A stretch of 64,000 nt of DNA from Phycisphaerales bacterium (GTDB taxonomy: Bacteria > Planctomycetota > Phycisphaerae > UBA1845 > Fen-1342): the NCBI GenBank assembly GCA_016716475.1, contig JADJWG010000002.1, positions 1,364,001-1,428,000 on the forward strand, read 5' to 3'. Under the pieces are notes generated by a model. That model made no database searches and was not told where the DNA came from. It was given only the letters and a program-made list of their open reading frames with translations. Shown one piece after another: positions 26,107 through 34,285 of this stretch; the stretch's first letter is position 1, and every line of letters starts with the position of its first letter. Made by a program: the position numbers and the translations under genes.

Positions 26107-27807
26107 CTACAGCCGCCCGTGTCTCAGGATCGAAACCAGCAGGATTAACCCCATCGCTCCGGCCCCGAAATACCCAACCAGTCCGATGACCGGAACACCG
26201 TTCCACATCGGCGGGATGCGGGCATGCACCAGCAGGGACGACCCGACAATCAGGGCCGCAGCGACGATCGCGAACGACACCCGGTTCGCAACGCGTTCGT
26301 GGGCATCGAGCAGGCGCTCGAGCCCGCGATGCTCGAAGCGAATTTGCAGGTCACCGCGTTTTGCGGATCGCAGGACATCACGCAAGCCACCGGGGATGTC
26401 GCGCAGGAGGCCGAGCAAATCACCGCTTGTCAGCCACATTTCGCGCCAGAGGCGGCCCGGCTTCCAGCGGTCGAATTGCAAGGCGCGCAAGTATGGAGTC
26501 GCACCACCGATGACGTCGAGCTCCGGATCGAGACGTGTCATCAGCTTCTCGACCGTCACGGCGGCCTTGAGCATCATCACCAGATCCGGCGGGATGAACA
26601 GCCGGTGGCGTGCCACGAGATCCAGCAAGTCACGCAGCAGCTTGGCGAAATTCAGCTCGCTGAGACGCTGGGGCACATTGAGGTCAATGAACTCCGCCAC
26701 ATCCCGCTCGATCTGAGGGACATCCGGATCGTGCTGCGGCTCGTGCTGGGTCACGCGCAGCAGCGCAACGGCGACGGCCTTCGAATCGCGCCGCGCAATT
26801 GCATGAATCAGGTCGGCGAAGCTCTCCCGGGCTTCGCGGCTGAGCCGCCCCATCATGCCAAAGTCGAGCAGGCAGATCACGTTGCCCGGCAACACAAATA
26901 CGTTGCCCGGATGCGGGTCCGCGTGGAAGAAACCGTGCACGAAAAGCTGCTTAAGTGTCAGGTCCATGCCACGCGCGGCAATGATCCGCGGATCGAGCCC
27001 CGCGGAACGTAGCGCGGCTACGTCTCGCACCGGGATCACATCGACAAACTCCATCGTGAGCACCCGTTGCGTCGTCAGGGCGCGGTACACCTTCGGCACG
27101 TAGATGGTGTCGTCATCGAGGAACTGGTTCGCGAACCGTTCCAGGTGAGTGGCCTCGGTCTGAAAGTCCAGCTCCCGCGAAACAGTACGGCTGAACTCCT
27201 CCACGATGCGGCTCGGGCGATATACCTGCCAGCCCTCCACGTGCCGCTCGAACAGCATCGCGAGGTGCAGCAGGATTTCGAGGTCGACGTCGAGCACTTC
27301 CTCGATACCCGGCCGCTGCACCTTGACCACAACCTCTTCGCCGGTGTGCAGGGTGGCGCGGTGCACCTGCGCGATGGAGGCCGCCGCGAGCGGCTGATCC
27401 TCGAAACGCGCGAAGAGCTCCTCCACGGGGTGTTTCAGCTCCGCCGCCAGGATCGTCCGCACCTGTTCGCGCGGAATCGGAACCCCCTCCTGCTGCAACT
27501 TGGTCAACTCCTCCACAAACACCGGCGGGATCAGGTCTGGCCGCGTCGAAAGCACCTGTCCCAGCTTGACGAAAGTCGGCCCCAACTCCTCGATCGCCAT
27601 CCGCACACGCTGGGCATCACTCAGCCGCTCCACATGCTCGGCCTTCTCACGCGCGATCAACTGCCAGCCGATCTCGAGGTACTGGCTGATGCGCAGACTG
27701 TCGACCAGGTGTCCGAAACCGTACCGAATCAGCACCGTCAGTACCTGCCGGTAACGGTTCACGTGCCGATACGTACGGGAAACGATGCCGAGTTTGCGTA
27801 TGGTCAT
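26107..27807 (-). CDS. UbiB/AarF family atypical kinase
   Basis: 566 residues from the ATG at 27807; the in-frame extension upstream runs through a GC-rich repeat and is not part of the family. The ABC1 / UbiB signature is clear: KxGQ motif FVKLGQVLSTRPDLIPPVF, the Ala-rich loop PLAAASIAQVHRA, the VVVKVQRPGIEE Lys, FHADPHPGNVFV (catalytic Asp and Asn) and LLDFGMMGRLS (DFG). Two helices lie at the C-terminus (about 500-560), which anchors it in the membrane. UbiB-type proteins are needed for ubiquinone or other isoprenoid metabolism, and ATPase activity has been shown for some. A phasin-like gene directly upstream suggests a shared membrane or lipid function. Confidence 0.92.
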   Translation of the reverse strand: MTIRKLGIVSRTYRHVNRYRQVLTVLIRYGFGHLVDSLRISQYLEIGWQLIAREKAEHVERLSDAQRVRMAIEELGPTFVKLGQVLSTRPDLIPPVFVEELTKLQQEGVPIPREQVRTILAAELKHPVEELFARFEDQPLAAASIAQVHRATLHTGEEVVVKVQRPGIEEVLDVDLEILLHLAMLFERHVEGWQVYRPSRIVEEFSRTVSRELDFQTEATHLERFANQFLDDDTIYVPKVYRALTTQRVLTMEFVDVIPVRDVAALRSAGLDPRIIAARGMDLTLKQLFVHGFFHADPHPGNVFVLPGNVICLLDFGMMGRLSREARESFADLIHAIARRDSKAVAVALLRVTQHEPQHDPDVPQIERDVAEFIDLNVPQRLSELNFAKLLRDLLDLVARHRLFIPPDLVMMLKAAVTVEKLMTRLDPELDVIGGATPYLRALQFDRWKPGRLWREMWLTSGDLLGLLRDIPGGLRDVLRSAKRGDLQIRFEHRGLERLLDAHERVANRVSFAIVAAALIVGSSLLVHARIPPMWNGVPVIGLVGYFGAGAMGLILLVSILRHGRL

Positions 27808-27904
27808 CCTGCCTACTTCACAGGCCGGTCCGGCATCCCACGCGTCGCTGGGCAACTCGCTCGTGCCGCCGGCATTGCGGCTCAGAACCCAGGATGCACT
27901 CCCG

Positions 27905-28005
27905 GGCGCCCCTCCCTCATGGGAGGGGTTGGGGGAGGGTCGAGAAACCACTGGTGAACGCCCTACTCTCTACCTCTCCCCGCTGGAGAAAGGGGCATGG
28001 GGAGC
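27905..28005. repeat. GC-rich inverted repeat, dispersed-repeat-like
   Basis: CCCCTCCC at 27909-27916 and GGGAGGGG at 27921-27928 form a perfect 8-bp hairpin around TCAT. A second, less regular element with CTCTCCCCGCTGGAG and AAAGGGGCATGGGG follows. Read as protein it gives PSPNPSHEGG, a pattern typical of dispersed hairpin repeats in many genomes. It sits between ubiB and the phasin-like gene and could act as a terminator or mRNA stabiliser. Confidence 0.55.
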
Positions 28006-28009
28006 ACTT

Positions 28010-28363
28010 CTAGATCGAAGGAGTAGGCGGCTCCGTGCCAGCCGGCGGCGGCTTGGCCGCGGGTGGCGTCAGGCCTGCGGCCTGCTCAAGGCGAACTATG
28101 CGCGCCTGTAGTTCGTCGATCTCCACGCGGGTCGCCAGGTGCATCCGTTGCAGGATATCGGTGACGATGCGCTCCACACCTGATTCAAATTCGGCTCGGC
28201 CGCGCTTAGCGCGTGCCACGGCCTCGTCGACCAGTTCCTGGCCGCGTTCCTGTGAGAGTTTGGCGGATTCCGCAAACTCCCGGGCGGCTTCTTCGACCTT
28301 GTCCTTCGTCATCAGCGTCATGCCGATCACGGTCAGGAACCCCTGCTTGACGGTCTCAAACAC
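28010..28363 (-). CDS. Phasin-like / polyhydroxyalkanoate synthesis regulator-type helical protein
   Basis: 117 residues, nearly all helix: MFETVKQGFLTVIGMTLMTKDKVEEAAREFAESAKLSQERGQELVDEAVARAKRGRAEFE, then a heptad-like coiled coil RVEIDELQARIVRLEQAAG and a Pro-rich tail. The N-terminal pattern (FLTVIGM, then alternating K/E with A) matches the PhaF/PhaI-type phasin superfamily. Phasins coat storage granules or membranes. No PHA synthase gene lies nearby, so a membrane-curvature or lipid role with UbiB is as likely. It has a GGAGGAT ribosome-binding site and is followed by a 202-bp gap before ubiB. Confidence 0.72.
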   Translation of the reverse strand: MFETVKQGFLTVIGMTLMTKDKVEEAAREFAESAKLSQERGQELVDEAVARAKRGRAEFESGVERIVTDILQRMHLATRVEIDELQARIVRLEQAAGLTPPAAKPPPAGTEPPTPSI

Positions 28364-28640
28364 AGTGATCCTCCTTATGGACCCCGCCGAGAGCGGCCGG
28401 GTCGCGCATTACCACTGAGAACGCACCACTGGAAGTGTAGCCGATCGGCCCCGGAATGACCCTCTGGCCCCTACCGCCGAGATGGGGGCGCTTGGCCGCA
28501 GCCACTTTTCGATCATTTCTGTCACTCGCTGAACTTCCGCCCCCACCAGACCTCGCTACCATGACCGCCAGTTTCGCCGGACGTGCCGTGCGGCGGCGGC
28601 CGGTTGCCGGCTGCCGCGCGACCGAACCCAGGTGCCTGCC

Positions 28641-30134
28641 ATGGACGAAACCGCACTGCTTCTCTCGCGCATCCAGTTCGCGTTCACGATCGGTTTCCAC
28701 TACCTGTTTCCACCGCTGACGATCGGGCTGGGCCTGCTGATGGTCATCATGGAGGGTCTCTTCCTCTGGACGAAAGAGCACCAGTACGAAGCGATGGCCA
28801 AGTTCTGGACGAAAATCTTCGCGCTGATCTTCGCGATGGGTGTCGCCTCGGGCATCGTGATGGAATTCCAGTTCGGCACGAACTGGTCGTACTATTCCCG
28901 CTTCGTCGGCGACGTCTTTGGCTCCGCTCTCGCGGCCGAAGGCATCTTTGCCTTCTTCCTCGAATCGGGCTTCCTCGCCATTCTCGTCTTTGGCTGGGAC
29001 AAGGTCCGCCCGCCAATGCACTTCTTCTCCACCCTGATGGTCTCGCTCGGCTCAATCTTTTCAGCCGTGTGGATCATCATCGCGAATTCGTGGCAACAGA
29101 CACCGGCCGGCCACCACCTCGTGACTTCCGCGTCAGGGTTCACGCGTGCGGAAATCGTCGATTTCTGGCAGCTCGTCTTCAACCCGTCCACCATCGAGCG
29201 GCTTACGCACACCCTGGTCGGCGCGTTCATTGCCGGCGCCTTCCTCGTCCTGAGTGTTTCCGCCTTTTACCTCCTGCGGAACCGGCATCAGGATTTCGCC
29301 CGCCGCAGCATCGCCATCGCGTTGCCTTTCGCGGCCGTGTTCTCGCTCCTGGCACTGCTTACCGGCCACTCCAACGGCGTCATGATTGCCAAGCACCAGC
29401 CCGGCAAGCTGGCGGCTTTTGAAGGCCACTTCACGACCCAGGAGGGCGGTACGCCCCTGTACCTCGTCGGTGTGCCCAACGTGGCGGAGCGGCGTGTCGA
29501 CTACGGCCTCGCTATCCCCGGCGCACTCAGTTTCCTCGTGCATGGTGACTGGACGACCCCCGTGACCGCCCTTGACGACCCGGCCATCGTGCCGGGCGGT
29601 CTGCCCGCGGGCGAGGCGATCGAGGACTACTGGCCCCCGATCCACCTGAGTTTCCAGTCCTACCACATCATGGTCGGCCTGGGGATGTTCTTCATCGCAC
29701 TGACGCTGTTCAGTCTGCTCCAATGGTGGCGCGGCAAGCTGTTCGAACAGCGCTGGCTGCTGTGGATCTTCGTCTTCGGCATCGCCGGACCACTCATCGC
29801 CAACCAGCTCGGCTGGATCGCCGCCGAGGTCGGGCGCCAACCGTGGATCGTCTGGGGGCTGTTGAAAACCCGCGACGGTATCAGCCCCACGGTCAGCGCC
29901 ATCGATGTGGGCATTTCGATCGGCCTTTTCGGGCTGATTTACCTCCTGCTGCTGGCGGTCTGGCTGTTTGTGCTGGATAGCAAGATCCGCCACGGCCCCG
30001 AGGATCCTGCCGATCTCGAGCGCGAGTTCAAGGCCCGCCGTGGCTGGATTCTCGCGGCCGCCGCCGTGCGAACCGACCCTTCCCAGTCCTCGTACACCGA
30101 TGCGCATGGGCCTAAGCCCGGTGACCCCCGCTAG
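28641..30134 (+). CDS. cydA: Cytochrome bd ubiquinol oxidase subunit I
   Basis: 497 residues from the ATG at 28641; a GTG nine bases earlier is in frame. CydA features are plain: LLSRIQFAFTIGFHYLFPPLTIG with the heme b595 His20, the GxxxxFQFGTNWSYYSRFVGDVFG segment, the short Q-loop region after about 230, and GRQPWIVWGLLKTRDGIS near residue 395. About nine membrane helices are present. With CydB it oxidises quinol and reduces oxygen to water with high affinity, letting the cell respire at low oxygen or under nitric-oxide or sulfide stress. The Q-loop is short, as in many non-enteric enzymes. The gene pair is compact with an 11-bp gap. Confidence 0.96.
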   Translation: MDETALLLSRIQFAFTIGFHYLFPPLTIGLGLLMVIMEGLFLWTKEHQYEAMAKFWTKIFALIFAMGVASGIVMEFQFGTNWSYYSRFVGDVFGSALAAEGIFAFFLESGFLAILVFGWDKVRPPMHFFSTLMVSLGSIFSAVWIIIANSWQQTPAGHHLVTSASGFTRAEIVDFWQLVFNPSTIERLTHTLVGAFIAGAFLVLSVSAFYLLRNRHQDFARRSIAIALPFAAVFSLLALLTGHSNGVMIAKHQPGKLAAFEGHFTTQEGGTPLYLVGVPNVAERRVDYGLAIPGALSFLVHGDWTTPVTALDDPAIVPGGLPAGEAIEDYWPPIHLSFQSYHIMVGLGMFFIALTLFSLLQWWRGKLFEQRWLLWIFVFGIAGPLIANQLGWIAAEVGRQPWIVWGLLKTRDGISPTVSAIDVGISIGLFGLIYLLLLAVWLFVLDSKIRHGPEDPADLEREFKARRGWILAAAAVRTDPSQSSYTDAHGPKPGDPR

Positions 30135-30145
30135 GAGCCGCCTTC

Positions 30146-31186
30146 ATGGACCTGCACCTGTTCTGGTTCGTCACGCTCGGCGTGCTGCTGGTCGGCTACG
30201 CCATCCTGGACGGCTTCGACCTCGGTGTCGGCATCCTGCACCTGGGTGCCAAGTCCGACACCGAACGGCGCATCTTCATGAACTCCATCGGGCCGCTCTG
30301 GGACGGCAACGAGGTGTGGCTCGTGACCTTCGGAGGCGCGCTCTTCGCCGCGTTTCCGCATGTATATGCGACGGCTTTCTCCGGCTTCTACCTCGCGTTC
30401 ATGCTTTTGCTGTTCGCACTCATCTTTCGGGCCGTTTCGATGGAGTTTCGCAGCAAGCGCGAGGGAGTCCTCTGGCGGCGAAGCTTCGACGTGGCGTTCT
30501 GCGCCGCCAGTACGCTCGCGACACTCCTATTCGGCGTGGCCGTGGGCAATACGATCAAGGGCATGCCGATCGGGGCGGACATGGAGTATGCCGGTACCTT
30601 CCTGGATTTGCTCGGCCCGTACCCGCTCGTAGTCGGCATTTTCGCCGTGGCAATGTTCGCCATGCACGGCTCAATCTACCTGTACCTCAAGACCACCGGC
30701 GACTTGCAGGAGCGCATTCACGGCTGGATGTGGCACACGTTCGGCTTCTTCCTCGTAATGTACATCTTTACGACGATCTTCACGCTCGTAGAGGTGCCCC
30801 AAGCCACCCGCAACTTCCGCGACTACCCCTGGGCCTGGCTGGTCGTGTTCCTCAACGTGCTGGCGATCGCAAATATCCCGCGGGCGATCTACCTGCGCAA
30901 GCCGGGCTATGCGTTCCTCTCGTCCTGCTGCTCGATCGCGGCGTTCGTGTTCCTCTTCGGCATCGCCCTGTACCCGTACCTGCTCGTCTCCAGTCTGGAC
31001 GTGGCCCCCGGGATGACGTTCAATCCGGTCTTCTCGCTGGACATCTACAACTCCGCCTCGTCGGAGAAGACGCTGCAGATCATGGCGATCATCGCGTTCC
31101 TTGGCATGCCGTTCGTGCTGACGTACACGGCGATCATCTACTGGACTTTCCGCGGTAAAGTTGAGTTGGGCAAGTTCAGCTACTGA
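30146..31186 (+). CDS. cydB: Cytochrome bd ubiquinol oxidase subunit II
   Basis: 346 residues with a TAGGAGCC ribosome-binding site. CydB hallmarks are LHLFWFVTLGVLLVGYAILDGFDLGVGIL, the GPLWDGNEVWLVTFGGALFAAFP segment and EFRSK. About eight helices are visible. It pairs with CydA to form the heterodimer. No cydX-like micro-ORF or cydDC assembly transporter is next to it, so those functions must be elsewhere or absent. The pyroglutamyl-peptidase gene starts 32 bp downstream. Confidence 0.96.
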   Translation: MDLHLFWFVTLGVLLVGYAILDGFDLGVGILHLGAKSDTERRIFMNSIGPLWDGNEVWLVTFGGALFAAFPHVYATAFSGFYLAFMLLLFALIFRAVSMEFRSKREGVLWRRSFDVAFCAASTLATLLFGVAVGNTIKGMPIGADMEYAGTFLDLLGPYPLVVGIFAVAMFAMHGSIYLYLKTTGDLQERIHGWMWHTFGFFLVMYIFTTIFTLVEVPQATRNFRDYPWAWLVVFLNVLAIANIPRAIYLRKPGYAFLSSCCSIAAFVFLFGIALYPYLLVSSLDVAPGMTFNPVFSLDIYNSASSEKTLQIMAIIAFLGMPFVLTYTAIIYWTFRGKVELGKFSY

Positions 31187-31218
31187 ACGGTCGTGGACGC
31201 ACCCTTCCGGAGTCCGCC

Positions 31219-31845
31219 GTGTCGCAAGCGGTTCGACGCATCCTCCTCACCGGCTTCGAACCCTTTGGCGGGGAGAAGCACAATGCCACCATGGCCATCC
31301 TCGAACATGTGACCGCAACCGGCGTGGCCGGTGTCGATCTCGACTCCGCAGTACTACCGGTTAGAGACGGGCACGCCGACGATCATCTTTGCGACCTGCT
31401 CGACGCACTGCGGCCGCACGCGGTTGTCTGCCTGGGCCAAAGCCGCCGTGCCGCACTCGCGCTGGAACGCGTTTTCCTCAACCTGAAGGACTACCGCATA
31501 CCCGATAACGGTGGTGCCCAGCCCCGCGACCTGCCGGTCGTACCGGAAGGCCCTCCCGCGTACTACGCGACACTCCCCCTGCACGCACTCCTCGCTGCGA
31601 TCCGCGCCGCGGGTACTCCGGCAACGCTCTCGCGCGATGCCGGTGCGTTCCTCTGCAACCAGGTCGGCTACGCTTTGATGCATCACCTCGCAGAGCGTGG
31701 GCACGACATTCCGGCCGGCTTCATTCATGTGCCACCCCTTCCCGAGCAGATCGCGGCGCAGGAAGATCCCCCTCCCAGTATGAGCGCCGAGACTGCGGCG
31801 CGCGGCCTCGGCGCCGCACTCACACTGCTCGCGCAACGCTGTTGA
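31219..31845 (+). CDS. pcp: Pyroglutamyl-peptidase I (pyrrolidone-carboxylate peptidase)
   Basis: 208 residues from a GTG start. The fold and active-site patterns are those of peptidase family C15: ILLTGFEPFGGEKHN at the N-terminus, the Glu region VVCLGQSRRAALALERV, DAGAFLCNQVGYALMHH with the nucleophilic Cys, and AGFIHVPPLPEQ with the catalytic His. It removes N-terminal pyroglutamate from peptides in the cytoplasm. Length matches the family (about 205-220). It follows cydB by only 32 bp and may be read through from it, but the pair has no known functional link. It converges with a HAD gene. Confidence 0.9.
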   Translation: MSQAVRRILLTGFEPFGGEKHNATMAILEHVTATGVAGVDLDSAVLPVRDGHADDHLCDLLDALRPHAVVCLGQSRRAALALERVFLNLKDYRIPDNGGAQPRDLPVVPEGPPAYYATLPLHALLAAIRAAGTPATLSRDAGAFLCNQVGYALMHHLAERGHDIPAGFIHVPPLPEQIAAQEDPPPSMSAETAARGLGAALTLLAQRC

Positions 31846-31869
31846 AGCGCCCAGCGGCAACGCCTGCTT

Positions 31870-33270
31870 TCACCACTCCGACAGCAATAGATTCCGCACT
31901 ACCATGAGTTCAGGCAGCCCACCACGCACCACCGCCGTGGCAGCGGCATAGTCCTGGCGCCGCGTATCGTGGTTCGGCAGCGCTACCGCGCAGCCGATAC
32001 CCGCCGCACGCAACGAAATGCACCCCGGCTCCGTGTCCTCAAGCCCTACCACGAACGGGTACTCCGCCCGCGGCACCGACATCTGAAAAAGCGACAGGGC
32101 GTACAAATCACGGTGCGGTTTCAGGCGCGCCTCCCACGCATCGCTCGCGCACACGAAGCCATCGAATACAGTGCGGTAGTCGGCAAGCGCTGCACCGAGG
32201 CGGTCTTTCACCTCATCCGGCACCTGCCAGGACTGCACGTCCTGCGCGAGTACGGCGATGACTTCGCGCATGCACGCATGCGCCTCGTACGCAATCGACG
32301 CCGTTACGAGTGCGAGCTTTGCCGGTCGCTGCCGGAAACGCTCCGCCAGTTTGGCCAGCCGCGGACGGCAGGCATCGAGCTCGGCCGCCGTGTGGCCCAA
32401 CTCCGGCTGCGCCAGCAGGTTCGCTCGCAGGGGCTCCCACAGTGCCTCGATTTCGGGTCCTAGCCAACCCTTGATCAACGGCACGAATACCTCGTACCCG
32501 GGCATCGGCTCGACCAGTCGGCGTCCACCCGCACCGAGCAGTTCCGCCGCCAGGCGGTCGCCGCGGCCGGCTTCGAGCTCCTGCAGTATGGCGTGGTAGC
32601 GCAGGTAATAGATGTCAAGTGCTGCCGCGACGCGCTCCGCCTCATGCCCCGGACGAAAGGCCGCTCCGAACCGTGCCACCAGTGGGCGCACGTACTCGGC
32701 GACATTGTCGGCGGTAACTCCGCCGGCCTTGACGAGTTGCCGGAAGTCCTGCTGTGAGAGCAGTTCCGCCAAGCCGCAGTTCCGTGCATTCTGCTCGACA
32801 TCACGGCGGCGCTGGGTATCGGTCATGCACGCCAGCGTCCACGTCAGGGCCTCGAAGAAGGCCTGTGTGAACGCCGCCTGATCCAGCGCCGCACCATAAC
32901 GCTGCAGGAGAAACTCCGTGTGGCGGAAATTGCTGTTGCCGATGACGTGCGGCAGATCGGCTTGCTCATCGAGCCCGGGCCAGTCCGCCGGCGTGAGGCG
33001 GCCTGTGATGCGTCGCACCATGTATTCAAGCGCGTGGAGCGCCAGTGGCTCGGTCGTCGTGCTGGTGCCGTCCATATCGACCGCGAATGCCGTGATGTGG
33101 TCGAGCGGCAACGTGGCGCGCGGCGCGAGCGGGTAGAGCTCGAATGGCGCAAACACGTAATCGAGATTGCGGACCTGGGCGAACTCCGTCACGCCCAGAC
33201 CGGCTGCCATCTCCTGCAACCGCGCCGCGGCGGCGGCCACGTCGGGATAGTGTGCCAGCTTACCACTCAT
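31870..33270 (-). CDS. Long HAD-superfamily hydrolase, unknown substrate
   Basis: 466 residues. HAD motif I is AFAVDMDGTSTTTEPLALH at about 62-80 with the two Asp residues of DxDGT; motif II is LALVTASIAYEAH and motif IV is VVGLEDTEPGCISLRAAGIGCAVALPNHD. A very large helical region of about 220 residues lies between motifs I and II, so the cap is unusually long for a sugar-phosphate phosphatase. The N-terminal ~55 residues are an extra segment. It is probably a cytoplasmic phosphatase; the substrate cannot be read from the sequence. It is divergent from the pgmB-like gene, with 169 bp between their starts. Confidence 0.78.
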   Translation of the reverse strand: MSGKLAHYPDVAAAAARLQEMAAGLGVTEFAQVRNLDYVFAPFELYPLAPRATLPLDHITAFAVDMDGTSTTTEPLALHALEYMVRRITGRLTPADWPGLDEQADLPHVIGNSNFRHTEFLLQRYGAALDQAAFTQAFFEALTWTLACMTDTQRRRDVEQNARNCGLAELLSQQDFRQLVKAGGVTADNVAEYVRPLVARFGAAFRPGHEAERVAAALDIYYLRYHAILQELEAGRGDRLAAELLGAGGRRLVEPMPGYEVFVPLIKGWLGPEIEALWEPLRANLLAQPELGHTAAELDACRPRLAKLAERFRQRPAKLALVTASIAYEAHACMREVIAVLAQDVQSWQVPDEVKDRLGAALADYRTVFDGFVCASDAWEARLKPHRDLYALSLFQMSVPRAEYPFVVGLEDTEPGCISLRAAGIGCAVALPNHDTRRQDYAAATAVVRGGLPELMVVRNLLLSEW

Positions 33271-33439
33271 GCAACACTCCGCATCAGGGCTCGGGGAAAA
33301 GGGATCCGGGACCCGGGAGCAAGTCTCCGGGAGCGCGGTAAACGGGGCAGTCTCGCAGCGCCGCGCGTCTCTGGCAAGGCCCGCGGCGGGCGGCTACCCT
33401 GCCCGCTTTGTCCCTGGCTCAACCCCACTGGGAGCGCGC

Positions 33440-34102
33440 ATGATTCGCGGCGTGATCTTCGACCTCGACGGTGTGCTCGTCAGCACCGATTCCCTTCACT
33501 ATGTCTCGTGGAAAGAGGTCGCCGACCAGGAGGGGATCCCCTTCAACGAGCAGATCAATGCCCGACTGCGCGGGGTCAGCCGCATGGAAAGTCTCGCCAT
33601 CATCCTCGAACGTGCTGCGCGGCCATACTCTGCGAAGGAGCGCGAGCAACTCGCCATCCGCAAGAATGACCGCTATCGAGAACTGCTCGCGACACTCGGT
33701 CCCGGGGACCTGCTCCCTGGCGCGACAGAAATCGTAAGTGCGCTGCGCCGTCGTGGAATCAAGACCGCCATCGGCTCGTCGAGCCGCAATACGCCGATGA
33801 TTGTTGACCGACTGGGCATTCGTGACCTGTTCGACGCCATCGCCGATGGGAATGACATTCGCCACTCGAAGCCCGACCCGGAAGTGTTTCTGCTCGCAGC
33901 TAACCGCCTTGGCCTGCCGGCGACGGCGTGCCTCGTCGTCGAGGATGCCGCGGCCGGGCTGGAAGCGGCCAGGAGGGCGGGCATGGCGGTACTTGCGGTG
34001 GGTGCGGCCGCGGAGTTGCCGGGGGCCGACGCGCAGGCGCAATCGCTTGCGGAAACCTCGGTGGACCAATTGCTCAGTCTGCGACCCCGCGCGACCGAAT
34101 AG
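33440..34102 (+). CDS. pgmB: Beta-phosphoglucomutase-like HAD phosphomutase
   Basis: 220 residues from the ATG at 33440, with GGAG close by. Motif I is GVIFDLDGVLVSTDSLHYVSWKEVA, where the Asp pair and following H-x-x-x-W match beta-phosphoglucomutase. RLRGVSRMESLAIIL is the cap signature; IGSSSRNTPMIVDRLGI, DIRHSKPDPEVFLLAA and VVEDAAAGLEAARRAGM are motifs II, III and IV. The enzyme converts beta-glucose-1-phosphate to glucose-6-phosphate in maltose, trehalose or kojibiose breakdown. No phosphorylase lies beside it. The cytoplasmic beta-helix protein gene follows 183 bp downstream with its own promoter. Confidence 0.88.
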   Translation: MIRGVIFDLDGVLVSTDSLHYVSWKEVADQEGIPFNEQINARLRGVSRMESLAIILERAARPYSAKEREQLAIRKNDRYRELLATLGPGDLLPGATEIVSALRRRGIKTAIGSSSRNTPMIVDRLGIRDLFDAIADGNDIRHSKPDPEVFLLAANRLGLPATACLVVEDAAAGLEAARRAGMAVLAVGAAAELPGADAQAQSLAETSVDQLLSLRPRATE

Positions 34103-34213
34103 CAGAGGACTCGCACAGGTAGTGTATAATCGGAGGACGCGCAGACGCTCCCGGGCACCGCTCCCGGCTATCGGACGTTCGCGGTTTGAAAATCCGCATG
34201 GAAAACACAGAAG

Positions 34214-34243
34214 TTGGCGCAAACGACCCTCCCGTGGTAGAAT
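34214..34243 (+). promoter_or_regulatory. Promoter of the beta-helix gene
   Basis: TTGGCG at 34214-34219, an 18-nt spacer, then TAGAAT at 34238-34243. Transcription would start near 34250, 36 nt before the ATG at 34286. A TATAAT at 34125-34130 upstream lacks a good -35 box. Confidence 0.5.
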
Positions 34244-34285
34244 GAAACGGTTAATCCAATCCGTCCCGGCTTTCGGAAGGTATCA

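Noticed and set aside
27808..27951. N-terminal extension of UbiB
   Set aside because: The extra 48 residues come from the GC-rich hairpin repeat and are absent from the family.
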